In this document: positions 5,977 to 13,693 of the stretch, piece after piece
How positions within the stretch are numbered: position 1 is the stretch's first letter
Layout: each line of letters begins with the position of its first letter
NCBI GenBank assembly: GCA_050743265.1
Contig: JBOGEN010000055.1
Span: 1-14,707 of the forward strand
Length of the DNA: 14,707 bases
Origin: JBOGEN01 sp050743265
GTDB lineage: Bacteria; Actinomycetota; Actinomycetes; JBOGEN01
Reading direction: 5' to 3'
Program-made: the position numbers and the translations under genes
The notes under the pieces: generated by a model
Databases searched by the model: none
The model's input: the letters and a program-made list of their open reading frames with translations, nothing else
What the model was told of the DNA's origin: nothing

Positions 5977-8900
5977 GTGAGCGCCGACCCTCTCGGGACC
6001 GCGGCGCTGCGTGCCCGCGTCCTGGACGCCTGGGCGGCCTCACCGGCGCGGTTCCGCGAGGATGCGAACGCCGAGGAGGACCTGTCCCACGGCGCGTACC
6101 GCGAGCGGCTTGTCGTGGAGCTCGCGCAGAACGCGGCGGACGCGAGCCTCCGGGCCGGTGACGTGCCCGGGCGGCTGCTGCTGCGGCTCACCGCGCGCAC
6201 GCTCGTCGCCGCCAACACGGGCGCGCCCCTGGACGCCGAGGGCGTCCAGGCCCTGTCGACGCTGCGTGCGTCGGCGAAGCGTTCCGGGGACATGACGGGA
6301 CGGTTCGGGGTCGGCTTCGCCGCCGTGCTCGCCGTGACGGACGCGCCGGAGGTCCGGTCGTCCGCGGGTTCCGTCCGCTGGTCGCGCGAGGACGCGCACG
6401 CGGAGGTGCGCCACCTGGCCGAACACGCTCCCGAGCTCGGTGACGAGCTGGACCGGCGCGGCGGCGGGGTGCCGGTACTGCGGCTGCCGTACGCGCTGGA
6501 GGCCGCCGCACGGCCGCGGGACGCCGCACGGCCCCCGGACGGGTCGGCCCCGGCCGAGCCACCACCGGACCACCGTCCGGACGACTACGACACCGCCGTC
6601 GTGCTCCCGCTGCGCGACGAGGCCGCTGTGGCCGCCGTCCGGCAGGCGCTGTCCGAGGTTGACGCCACGCTGCTGCTCACCCTGCCTGCCCTCGGCGAGG
6701 TGGTGGTCGAGGTGGACGGGGTTCGCCGCGCGCTCCGGGCGACCCGTTCCCTCCGCGCCGTGGTCGTCGAGGACGGTGACCAGGTGACCCGGTGGCGGAC
6801 CGCGTCCGCGACGGGACCGCTCGACCCCGCACTCCTCGCCGACCGGCCGACCGAGGAGCGCGCTCACCCCGCCTGGACGGTGACGTGTGCCGTGCCGGTG
6901 GACGACGAGGGGCGCCCGCAGGCGTTGCCCGACACGCTGCCGCGCGTCGTGCACGCGCCCACCCGCACGGACGATCCGTCCGGACTGCCCGCGCTGCTCG
7001 TGGCCTCCTTCCCGCTCGACTCGACACGGCGGCAGGTCGCCCCGGGGCCGCTTCGCGACTTCCTCGTCGAGCGCTCCGCCGAGGTGTACGCGCGGCTCGT
7101 GGCCGACCTGGCCAGCGACCCCGCGCTGCTTTCCTTGGTGCCCGGTCCCGTCCCGTCCGGTGCCCTGGACGGCGCCCTGCGGGAGGCCGTCCGCATCGCG
7201 CTCGCCGCGACGCCGCTGCTGCCCGCCGCGGACGGCGGGCGCCTGCTCAGAGCCCGCGACGCGGTGGCGCTCGGCCCGGACGCCCGGGGCGCGGCCGCAC
7301 CCGAACGGCTCGCTGCCGTCCTGCCCCGCCTCGTCGAGCCGGCGTGGTGGGCGGGCCACGGCAGGGCCACGGCCATGCGCCTGCTGGGCGTACGGGAGAC
7401 GCCGCTCGCCGACCTCGTCGACGACCTCGCCTCACTGCGCCTCGATCCGCGCGGCTGGTACGACCTCTATGCCGCGCTCGACGGAGCGGACAGGGACGCC
7501 CTCGGAGCCCTGCCCGTCCCGCTGGTGGACGGCCGGCTGGTGCGCGGGCCGCGAGGGGTGCTCACGCCCGAGGGCGCGGGGTCGGTCGAGGGGCTCGACC
7601 TCGCCGTGCTTGCGCCGCTGGCGATGCGCGTGGTGCACCCGGACGCCGCGCACCCGCTGCTGCTGCGTCTCGGGTCGGTACCGGCGACGCCACGGTCACT
7701 GCTCGACGACCCGTCCGTCCGGGCGGCCGTCACCGCCTCGTACGACGAGGACGACCCGTCCGCGATGACGGAGGCGGTACTCGCGCTGGTCGCGGCGGCC
7801 GGCGTCGCCCCGGGGGAGGAGGAGTGGCTGGCCGACCTGGCGCTTCCGGGGCAGGACGGTGAGTGGTACCCGGCCGGGGAGCTGCTGCTGCCGGACGGAC
7901 CACTCGCCTCCCTCGTGCGACGTGACGCGCCGTTCGGACTCGCCACGTCCGACCTGGTCGCACGGTGGGGGGCGCACGTCCTCGAGGCGGTCGGAGTGCT
8001 GCGGACGTTCGCCGTGGTCCGCGCCCAGGACGTCCCACTCGACCCGGACGCCTCCGACCACGACCTGGACGCCGAGGACGAGTGGCTCGAGGAGGTGCGC
8101 GAGGCGCTGCCGGAGTCCGCCATGCCGCCGGTGCTCGGCGAGCTCGTCGCCGTCCGTGACCTCGAGATGGTGGACCCGGACCGCTGGGCGGACGCGCTCC
8201 GCGTGCTCGGCGCCCCGCCACTGCGGGAGGTCCTCACCCGCCCGGGGCTCGCGCTGCTCGCGGACGGGCGTCGGGTCGAGACGCCCTCCTACACCGCCTG
8301 GTGGCTGGCCCGGGCTCCGGTCGTGGGTGGGCGCCGCCCGCACGACCTGCGCCTGGGGGACGACCCGCGGCTGGCCTCGCTCTACGCGGACGCGCCCGCC
8401 GACGCCGATGCCGACCTGCTGCGCGCGCTCGGAGCGCGTACGTCCCTCGAGGCCCTGCTCGACGACCCGTCCGGGCCGGACGACCTGCTCTCCCGGCTTG
8501 CCGACCCCGCGGTCGAGGTCGACCGGGATCAGCTCACCGCGCTGCACCGGGCGCTCGTCCAGGTGCCCGCGGACCGGGTCAGGCCGCCGGACGCCGTCCG
8601 CGCCGTCGTGCAGGGCCGGGTGGCGGTCGCCGATCCCGCGCAGGCGGTGGTGCTGGACGCGCCAGACCTGCTGCCGCTCGTGGGCGACCGGCCGCTGCTG
8701 CTCGTCCCGGCGGGGGACGCCGCCGCGCTGGCCGACCTGCTCGCCCTGCCGGTCGCGTCCGAGGTGGTGTCGGGCGCAGTCGGGTCAGCCGGACGCGAGG
8801 AGCCGGTGCCCGCGGCCGTCCGCGAGGTGCTGGCGGGCACGCCGGCGGTGTGGACGTCCCACGACCGGCTGGTGGTGGACGGCGTCGACGTCGGATGGCG

Positions 8901-9078
8901 GTACGTCGACGGGACGGTGCACGCCGCTTCTCCCGAGGGCCTCGCCCGCGGCCTGGCCTGGGCCGCCGGCGCGTGGGAGCGACGCCACCTCGTCGAAGTC
9001 GTGCTGCAGGACCCCTCCCGCGCGGTCGTCCTCCGGGCGGAGGCGGACCTCGACGCGGGCCCGCCGCTGCCGGGCTAG
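5977..9078 (+). CDS. Sacsin N-terminal / Hsp90-like ATPase domain protein
   Basis: This 1033-residue protein has a GHKL (Hsp90-like) ATPase fold at its N-terminus, about residues 20-240. The N-box is VVELAQNAADAS, with Glu48, Asn52 and Asp55. The G1 position reads VAANTGAPLD (79-86) and the glycine-rich lid/G2 motif is GRFGVGF (108-114). A Pro/Asp-rich insertion (about 179-203) interrupts the domain before a TAVVLPLRD strand. The remaining 800 residues are Leu/Asp/Ala-rich helices without a recognised motif, as in bacterial sacsin-like proteins thought to act as chaperones. The substrate is unknown. G1 has Asn80 where Hsp90 has the adenine-contacting Asp. The GTG at 5977 is chosen because the homologous region begins soon after it; the ribosome site is weak and coupling to DUF3027 is likely. 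It converges with the DUF2530 gene, sharing stop-codon bases. Confidence 0.85.
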   Translation: MSADPLGTAALRARVLDAWAASPARFREDANAEEDLSHGAYRERLVVELAQNAADASLRAGDVPGRLLLRLTARTLVAANTGAPLDAEGVQALSTLRASAKRSGDMTGRFGVGFAAVLAVTDAPEVRSSAGSVRWSREDAHAEVRHLAEHAPELGDELDRRGGGVPVLRLPYALEAAARPRDAARPPDGSAPAEPPPDHRPDDYDTAVVLPLRDEAAVAAVRQALSEVDATLLLTLPALGEVVVEVDGVRRALRATRSLRAVVVEDGDQVTRWRTASATGPLDPALLADRPTEERAHPAWTVTCAVPVDDEGRPQALPDTLPRVVHAPTRTDDPSGLPALLVASFPLDSTRRQVAPGPLRDFLVERSAEVYARLVADLASDPALLSLVPGPVPSGALDGALREAVRIALAATPLLPAADGGRLLRARDAVALGPDARGAAAPERLAAVLPRLVEPAWWAGHGRATAMRLLGVRETPLADLVDDLASLRLDPRGWYDLYAALDGADRDALGALPVPLVDGRLVRGPRGVLTPEGAGSVEGLDLAVLAPLAMRVVHPDAAHPLLLRLGSVPATPRSLLDDPSVRAAVTASYDEDDPSAMTEAVLALVAAAGVAPGEEEWLADLALPGQDGEWYPAGELLLPDGPLASLVRRDAPFGLATSDLVARWGAHVLEAVGVLRTFAVVRAQDVPLDPDASDHDLDAEDEWLEEVREALPESAMPPVLGELVAVRDLEMVDPDRWADALRVLGAPPLREVLTRPGLALLADGRRVETPSYTAWWLARAPVVGGRRPHDLRLGDDPRLASLYADAPADADADLLRALGARTSLEALLDDPSGPDDLLSRLADPAVEVDRDQLTALHRALVQVPADRVRPPDAVRAVVQGRVAVADPAQAVVLDAPDLLPLVGDRPLLLVPAGDAAALADLLALPVASEVVSGAVGSAGREEPVPAAVREVLAGTPAVWTSHDRLVVDGVDVGWRYVDGTVHAASPEGLARGLAWAAGAWERRHLVEVVLQDPSRAVVLRAEADLDAGPPLPG

Positions 9079-9356
9079 GACAGCGGTTCGCGCAGCGTCT
9101 TCGCCTTCTCCTCCTCGATCCGGCGGACACTGCGGCGCATGTGGTTGCGTCGCCGGACGCAGTAGGCGAGCCCGAGGACTCCGAGCCCGGCGCCGGTGAG
9201 GCACGTCCACAGCCACCACTCGTCCCCGCGCTCGGCCAGCTCCCCCCGGAACGCGAGGAGCACGAGGAAGGCGGCCGCCCACCCGACCGTACCGGCGGTG
9301 ACGGCGAAGACACCGTCGACGTCCAACGGCTGCGGGTCGGGCGAACGAGGGCTCAC
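9075..9356 (-). CDS. DUF2530 family small membrane protein
   Basis: The protein has 93 residues and two predicted membrane helices, about 15-36 and 47-66. Between them is the short loop RGELAERGDEWWLW, followed by a basic cytoplasmic tail that ends in a Glu/Lys-rich segment. PQPLDVDGVFAVTAGTVGWA and the EWWLWTCLTGAGLG stretch match the actinobacterial DUF2530 pattern (function unknown). The GTG at 9356 is the only usable upstream start, because an in-frame stop lies four codons before it. The GGAGG just before it is only 1 base away, which is unusually tight. The stop at 9075-9077 overlaps the stop of the convergent ATPase gene. It is divergent from the purine permease. Confidence 0.82.
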   Translation of the reverse strand: MSPRSPDPQPLDVDGVFAVTAGTVGWAAAFLVLLAFRGELAERGDEWWLWTCLTGAGLGVLGLAYCVRRRNHMRRSVRRIEEEKAKTLREPLS

Positions 9357-9406
9357 GCCTCCAGGCTACGTGCCCCGCGGAGGAGCCACGGGAGGTCAAG
9401 GGCACA

Positions 9407-9421
9407 CTGTGGGCGCCACAG
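9407..9421. promoter_or_regulatory. Short perfect inverted repeat upstream of the purine permease
   Basis: CTGTGG and CCACAG form 6-base arms around GCG in the divergent DUF2530/permease gap, 40 bases before the permease ATG. It could be an operator or a small hairpin in the leader. No matching regulator is encoded nearby. Confidence 0.3.
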
Positions 9422-9450
9422 CACGCCGCACGCCGCAGCGGCCCGATCTT

Positions 9451-9456
9451 GGGGAG
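9451..9456 (+). promoter_or_regulatory. Ribosome binding site of the purine permease
   Basis: GGGGAG lies 5 bases before the ATG at 9462. It fixes the start even though the same frame stays open far upstream. Confidence 0.7.
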
Positions 9457-9461
9457 CCCCC

Positions 9462-10946
9462 ATGTCCCAGCAGTCGCGGACGTCGACCTCGACCAGGACC
9501 GACGCGCGGGGTGCGCCGCAGGGCGGCCTCGACCGCTACTTCCGCATCTCCGCGCGCGGCTCGACCGTGAAGCAGGAGGTGCGCGGCGGCCTCGCCACGT
9601 TCTTCACGATGGCGTACATCGTCGTGCTCAACCCGCTCATCGTCGGCACCGCCGAGGACGCGGACGGGCGCGTGCTCGGCATCCCCACGGTGGCCGCGGC
9701 GACGGCGCTGGTCGCCGGGGTCATGACGATCCTCATGGGCGTCGTGGGGCGCTACCCGTTCGCGCTGGCCACCGGGCTCGGGCTGAACGCGTTCGTCGCG
9801 TTCGCGATCGCCTCCCAGATGTCATGGGCGGACGCGATGGGCCTCGTCGTCCTCGAGGGCGTGCTCATCACACTGCTCGTCCTGACGGGGTTCCGTACGG
9901 CGGTGTTCCACGCCATCCCGGCGGAGCTGAAGACCGCGATCAGCGTCGGCATCGGCCTGTTCATCGCGCTGATCGGGTTCGTGGACGCGGGGTTCGTCCG
10001 GCGCACCGGGGAGGGCCCGGTCCCGGTCGAGCTGGGAGCCGGCGGGAACCTGCAGGGGTGGCCCACGTTCGTGTTCGTGGTCGGGCTGCTGCTCACCGGC
10101 GTCCTGGTGGCTCGCAAGGTCAAGGGCGCGATCCTGCTCGGGATCGCGGCGACCACCGTCCTGGCGATCGTCGTCGAGTCGATGGTGTCGGCCGGGCCGA
10201 GCGTGGGGGCCAACGGCGAGACGAACCCCTCGGGCTGGAGCCTCGTGGTGCCGGCCATGCCGGACACCCTGGTGACCACTCCCGACCTGTCGCTGCTCGG
10301 GGACGCCAGCCCGTTCGGTGCGTTCGCCCAGATCGGGGTGGTCGCCGCCCTGCTGCTGGTGTTCACGCTCATGCTCGCCGACTTCTTCGACACGATGGGG
10401 ACGGTCGTCGGCGTCGGCGCCGAGGCCGGTCTCCTGGACAGGAACAGGCAGCTGCCGGGTGTCCAGCCGGTGCTGCTCGTGGACTCGCTGGCCGCGGTCG
10501 CCGGTGGTGCGGCGTCCACGTCGTCGAACACCACCTACATCGAGTCGGCGGCGGGCGTCGGCGAGGGGGCCAGGACGGGGCTCGCCAGCGTCGTCACCGG
10601 CCTGCTGTTCCTCGGCGCCATGTTCCTCACGCCGCTGGTGTCGGTGGTGCCGTTCGAGGCGGCCACGCCCGCACTGGTGATCGTCGGGTTCCTCATGTTC
10701 ACGCAGGTGCGCAACATCGACGTGACCGACTACGGGATCGCGGTCCCCGCCTTCCTCACCATCGTGCTCATGCCGTTCACGTACTCGATCACGAACGGGA
10801 TCGGCGCCGGCTTCGTGTCGTACGCGGTGATCCGGCTGGCGCAGCGCCGTGCTCGCGAGGTGCACCCGCTGCTCTGGGTGGTGGCTGTGCTGTTCGTCGC
10901 GTACTTCGCCATCGACCCGATCGAGCGCTGGCTCGGCGTGTCGTAG
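9462..10946 (+). CDS. AzgA/PbuG-type NCS2 adenine/guanine/hypoxanthine permease
   Basis: This 494-residue inner-membrane transporter should import purine bases with protons for salvage. Family landmarks are present in order: GGLATFFTMAYIVVLNP (42-58), ATGLGLNAFVAF (103-114), ADFFDTMGTVVG (306-317), and SSNTTYIESAAGVGEGARTG (354-373), which carries the conserved substrate-site residues. The C-terminal half has a PFTYSITNGIGAGFVSY helix (438-454). Length is normal for the AzgA branch, slightly extended by a polar N-terminus of about 22 residues. It is divergent from DUF2530, and an unrecognised membrane-anchored protein follows after 57 bases. The family is certain; the exact base preference cannot be read from the sequence. 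No purine riboswitch is visible upstream. Confidence 0.95.
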   Translation: MSQQSRTSTSTRTDARGAPQGGLDRYFRISARGSTVKQEVRGGLATFFTMAYIVVLNPLIVGTAEDADGRVLGIPTVAAATALVAGVMTILMGVVGRYPFALATGLGLNAFVAFAIASQMSWADAMGLVVLEGVLITLLVLTGFRTAVFHAIPAELKTAISVGIGLFIALIGFVDAGFVRRTGEGPVPVELGAGGNLQGWPTFVFVVGLLLTGVLVARKVKGAILLGIAATTVLAIVVESMVSAGPSVGANGETNPSGWSLVVPAMPDTLVTTPDLSLLGDASPFGAFAQIGVVAALLLVFTLMLADFFDTMGTVVGVGAEAGLLDRNRQLPGVQPVLLVDSLAAVAGGAASTSSNTTYIESAAGVGEGARTGLASVVTGLLFLGAMFLTPLVSVVPFEAATPALVIVGFLMFTQVRNIDVTDYGIAVPAFLTIVLMPFTYSITNGIGAGFVSYAVIRLAQRRAREVHPLLWVVAVLFVAYFAIDPIERWLGVS

Positions 10947-11003
10947 CCCGGACCTGGATCGAGGTAGCGTTCCCCGACCCGCGGCGGGTGGCAGGATGGG
11001 CGC

Positions 11004-11897
11004 GTGGGTCGGCGCCTGGGGTGGGTCGTCGTCGCGGGGGTCGTTGCGGCGGCACTGGTCGCCGTGGGCGTGGGGTATGTCGCCTCGGACGGCTGTGCGA
11101 CCGCGGGCAGCTCCAGCGCCGGGCAGCCAGCGTTGGACGTCGCGCTGAAGAAGTTCCGCTCCCGCATGGCCGACCGCTACGCCCTGCTGGTCGTCCGCAA
11201 CCGGGGTGAGAGCACCGTCACCATCAGCCGCCTCCGGCTGGAGGCCCCCGGGCTGGGCGGGCTCCCCGCTGCCGCGACGGACACCGTTGTCGATCCCGGT
11301 CAGCGCGTGGACATCCCCCTTCGGTACGGACCCACTCGCTGTGGCGAGGCGGGCGAGCCCGTCGGCCACGGGGCGACCGTGCGGGTCCGGGTCCAGACCG
11401 GCAAGGACGGCGGCGCGGCCCGCGACGTGCGCTTCGCGCTCGCCGAGCCCGAGCCTCTCGTCCGCCGGATCGTCACCTACGACTGCCAGCGCGAGGCCCT
11501 GGCCCGGGCGGCAGAGGTCCGGCTCGGTCCGGACCTGCGACCGGTCGGCCCCGGCACGTGGCGCGGCGAGGTCCTCGTGAGCAGGCGGGACTCCTCCGCT
11601 CCCGTGACGATCGACAGCGTGGACAGCAGCGTCCTGTGGATCCTCAGCCCGGCCCGCAAGACGTCGGGGCCGCTCGCCCGCATGGACGCCGGCGAGGACG
11701 AGGCGACCGGTCTGTTGACGGTCCGCCTGCCGAGCTGCGACCCCCACCTGCTCACCGAGGTGAAGACGGGGTTCGTGTTCCTCATGCGGGCACGGGTGGG
11801 GGACGGGCCAGAGCTGGTGACCACGCTCACGGTCGAGGACCTGGTCCGCGACCGGCTCCTCATGCTCATCCGGGCGACCTGCGGCTCCGAGCCCTGA
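11004..11897 (+). CDS. Unrecognised membrane-anchored protein with two similar extracytoplasmic halves
   Basis: The protein has 297 residues. A basic start and one hydrophobic helix (about 6-27) are followed by an extracytoplasmic part; with no lipobox or clear cleavage site, it is probably a signal anchor. The outer part looks like two beta-rich domains. Each has a strand pattern, then an LR/RLP segment with a Cys, a second strand block, and a second Cys 48 residues later: Cys113/Cys161 and Cys245/Cys293. The fifth Cys is 31. This spacing suggests an internal duplication with a disulfide in each half. I do not recognise the family. The GTG at 11004 is used because the hydrophobic segment starts at once; an ATG at 10996 is in another frame. 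Ribosome site is weak (AGGATGGG about 5 bases upstream). It lies 57 bases after the permease and before the MarR operator. Confidence 0.75.
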   Translation: MGRRLGWVVVAGVVAAALVAVGVGYVASDGCATAGSSSAGQPALDVALKKFRSRMADRYALLVVRNRGESTVTISRLRLEAPGLGGLPAAATDTVVDPGQRVDIPLRYGPTRCGEAGEPVGHGATVRVRVQTGKDGGAARDVRFALAEPEPLVRRIVTYDCQREALARAAEVRLGPDLRPVGPGTWRGEVLVSRRDSSAPVTIDSVDSSVLWILSPARKTSGPLARMDAGEDEATGLLTVRLPSCDPHLLTEVKTGFVFLMRARVGDGPELVTTLTVEDLVRDRLLMLIRATCGSEP

Positions 11898-11905
11898 CCA
11901 GGTGT

Positions 11906-11935
11906 TTTCCATTAGCACAAGTAATGACCTATGCT
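11906..11935 (+). promoter_or_regulatory. Probable promoter of the marR-exporter operon
   Basis: TATGCT at 11930-11935 fits a -10 box, and TTTCCA at 11906-11911 fits a weak -35 at 18-base spacing. The expected transcription start (about 11941-11943) is only 2-4 bases before the MarR ATG at 11945, implying a leaderless or near-leaderless message. This stretch is unusually AT-rich for the window. Confidence 0.5.
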
Positions 11936-11940
11936 AATGG
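11909..11940. promoter_or_regulatory. Perfect 9-base inverted-repeat operator, likely MarR autoregulatory site
   Basis: CCATTAGCA (11909-11917) and TGCTAATGG (11932-11940) are exact reverse complements separated by 14 bases. A second, smaller repeat, CATTA and TAATG (11910-11914 and 11922-11926), is nested in the left part. The right arm covers the -10 box, so binding would block transcription. Location directly before a marR gene makes it the obvious autoregulatory operator. Confidence 0.7.
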
Positions 11941-11944
11941 TCAT

Positions 11945-12373
11945 ATGCCACGACCAGACGACCCCAAGCTGTCGAGTGGCCTGCGCATCTCCGTGATGCG
12001 GCTGGCCCGGCGCCTGCGCGCGGAACGGCTCGACACCGCCCTGTCCCTCAACCAGCTCGCCGCCCTGGCGACGCTGGACCGGCACGGCGCGATGTCCCTG
12101 GCCCGGCTGGCGGCCCACGAACGGGTGCGCCCGCCGTCCATGACCCGGATGGTCGCCTGTCTCGAGCAGGACGGTCTGGTCACGCGTGCACCGCACGCGA
12201 GCGACCGGCGCCAGTTCGTCATCGCGATCAGTGACGCGGGCGCCCGCCTGCTCGCCGAGGACCGAAGGAAGCGCGAGGTCTGGCTCGCTCGCCGCCTCGC
12301 CGAGCTCACGGCCGAGGAACGGGAGGTGCTGCGGGCGGCTGCCCCGATCCTCGACCGGCTGGCACAGGCATGA
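11945..12373 (+). CDS. MarR-family transcriptional regulator
   Basis: This 142-residue winged-helix DNA-binding protein probably works as a dimer. The N-terminal dimerisation helix (about 8-30) is followed by SLNQLAALATLDRHGAMSLARLA (helices 2-3), the recognition helix RPPSMTRMVACLEQDGLV (about 60-77) and the wing with ASDRRQF, whose Asp-Arg-Arg is typical of MarR. The C-terminal helices (about 100-142) complete the dimer interface. ATG 11945 is preferred to the in-frame ATG at 11924, which lies inside the operator and promoter; neither has a Shine-Dalgarno. The stop overlaps the exporter start as ATGA, so the regulator and pump are co-translated. It probably represses its own operon until an inducer, perhaps the exporter's substrate, binds. 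Confidence 0.93.
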   Translation: MPRPDDPKLSSGLRISVMRLARRLRAERLDTALSLNQLAALATLDRHGAMSLARLAAHERVRPPSMTRMVACLEQDGLVTRAPHASDRRQFVIAISDAGARLLAEDRRKREVWLARRLAELTAEEREVLRAAAPILDRLAQA

Positions 12374-13650
12374 GCCCGACCTTCCGCTCGCTCGCCGTCC
12401 GCAACTACCGGCTCTTCGCCGCGGGTCAGGCCGTCTCCCTCACCGGGACGTGGATGCAGCGCATCGCCCAGGACTGGCTCGTCCTGCGCCTTACCCACGA
12501 CTCGGGCACCGCCCTCGGCATCACCACCGGGCTGCAGTTCGCGCCGATCCTCCTGCTGTCGATGTATGGGGGCGTGCTCGCCGACCGGTACTCCAAGCGG
12601 CGCATCCTCGTGCTCACCCAGGGCGGCATGGCTCTGGTGGCCCTGACGCTCGGCCTGCTCGACGTCACCGGCCTCGTCCAGGTGTGGCAGGTCTACCTGC
12701 TCGCCTTCCTGCACGGGATCGGCAACGCGCTCGACAACCCCGTACGGCAGTCGTTCGTGCACGAGATGGTCGGCAAAGACGACCTGCCGAATGCGGTGAG
12801 CCTCAACTCGGCGACGTTCAACCTCGCGCGCATCACCGGGCCGGCGGTTGCCGGGCTGGTGATCGCCGCGTTCGGCACCGGCGTCGTGTTCCTCGGCAAC
12901 GCGGTCTCCTTCGCCGCGGTGATCTGCGGCCTGCTCGCCATGCGGGTGTCCGAGCTGCACGTCAGCGACCGGGTGAGCCGGGGGAGGGGGCAGCTGCGCG
13001 AGGGCCTGCGCTACGTGCGCCGTCGGCCCGACCTCATGCTCGTCCTCACCACCGTGCTGTTCGTGGCGACGTTCGGGCTCAACTTCCAGATGACGATGGC
13101 GCTCATGGCCAAGGCGGAGTTCGACCGCGGAGCCGCGTCGTTCGGGCTGCTGTCCACCGCGGTGGCCACCGGGTCGCTCGTCGGCGCCCTGCTGGCCGCG
13201 CGGCGGGGGCGTCCCCGGCACCGGCTGCTCGTCGGGGCGGCGATCACGTTCAGCCTGCTCGAGATGGCGACCGGCCTGATGCCGTCGTACCTCACGTTCA
13301 TGGCGATGCTCGTACCGACCGGGGTGGCCATCCTCACGTTCACCACGTCCGCCAACGCCACGATCCAGCTCGGTTCGTCCTCGGCGATGCGCGGGCGCGT
13401 CATGGGCCTCTACCTGCTCGCCTTCCTCGGGACGGCGCCGGTCGGGGCCCCGCTGATCGGGTGGTTCGCCGAGATCATGGGGCCGCGTGCCTCCATCGTC
13501 GGCGGGGGAGCGCTCTCGCTCGCCGGCACACTGCTGGCTGTGGCGCTCTTCGCCCGGCGGCAAGGCGTGGTGTTCCGGGCGAGGCTGCGCCCGCGCCCGC
13601 AGCTCATCGTGCTCGACCAGCAGATGGTGCAGGACGTCAAGGCGTCGTGA
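12370..13650 (+). CDS. MFS exporter, DHA3/EntS-like branch
   Basis: This 426-residue integral membrane protein has about 12 membrane helices. Hallmarks of the MFS_3 (enterobactin-exporter-like) group are the N-terminal FRSLAVRNYRLFAAGQAVS, the TWMQRIAQDWLVL helix, the loop 2-3 signature GGVLADRYSKRR (67-78) and ALDNPVRQSFVHEMV (about 119-133). The C-terminal half ends in RARLRPRPQLIVLDQQMVQD, a cytoplasmic tail. The substrate is unknown; such pumps export drugs, siderophores or other small molecules. Its ATG overlaps the MarR stop by ATGA, so it needs no separate promoter and should be induced together with the regulator. The family is clear; the substrate cannot be inferred. Confidence 0.93.
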   Translation: MSPTFRSLAVRNYRLFAAGQAVSLTGTWMQRIAQDWLVLRLTHDSGTALGITTGLQFAPILLLSMYGGVLADRYSKRRILVLTQGGMALVALTLGLLDVTGLVQVWQVYLLAFLHGIGNALDNPVRQSFVHEMVGKDDLPNAVSLNSATFNLARITGPAVAGLVIAAFGTGVVFLGNAVSFAAVICGLLAMRVSELHVSDRVSRGRGQLREGLRYVRRRPDLMLVLTTVLFVATFGLNFQMTMALMAKAEFDRGAASFGLLSTAVATGSLVGALLAARRGRPRHRLLVGAAITFSLLEMATGLMPSYLTFMAMLVPTGVAILTFTTSANATIQLGSSSAMRGRVMGLYLLAFLGTAPVGAPLIGWFAEIMGPRASIVGGGALSLAGTLLAVALFARRQGVVFRARLRPRPQLIVLDQQMVQDVKAS

Positions 13651-13693
13651 CACGCGGCACCACCGGGTGCGCTCGTCGTGCCACTGTGGGCCC

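Noticed and set aside
9357..9461. Purine riboswitch upstream of the permease
   Set aside because: The gap is 105 bases of GC-rich sequence without the conserved purine-aptamer core; only a short hairpin is present.
10977..10989. ACCCGC/GCGGGT palindrome after the permease as a terminator
   Set aside because: Only one base separates the arms, so the usable stem is about 4 bases, and there is no T-tract.
9822..11918. Long open frame of 698 codons on the minus strand
   Set aside because: It lies opposite the permease and the duplicated-domain gene. Its translation is rich in Arg/Asp/Gly/His/Gln without domains or hydrophobic pattern, as expected for a shadow frame in GC-rich DNA.
13657..13670. 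GCACC/GGTGC hairpin after the exporter as a terminator
   Set aside because: It has a 5-base stem with a four-base loop and no T-tract; it is too weak to call.
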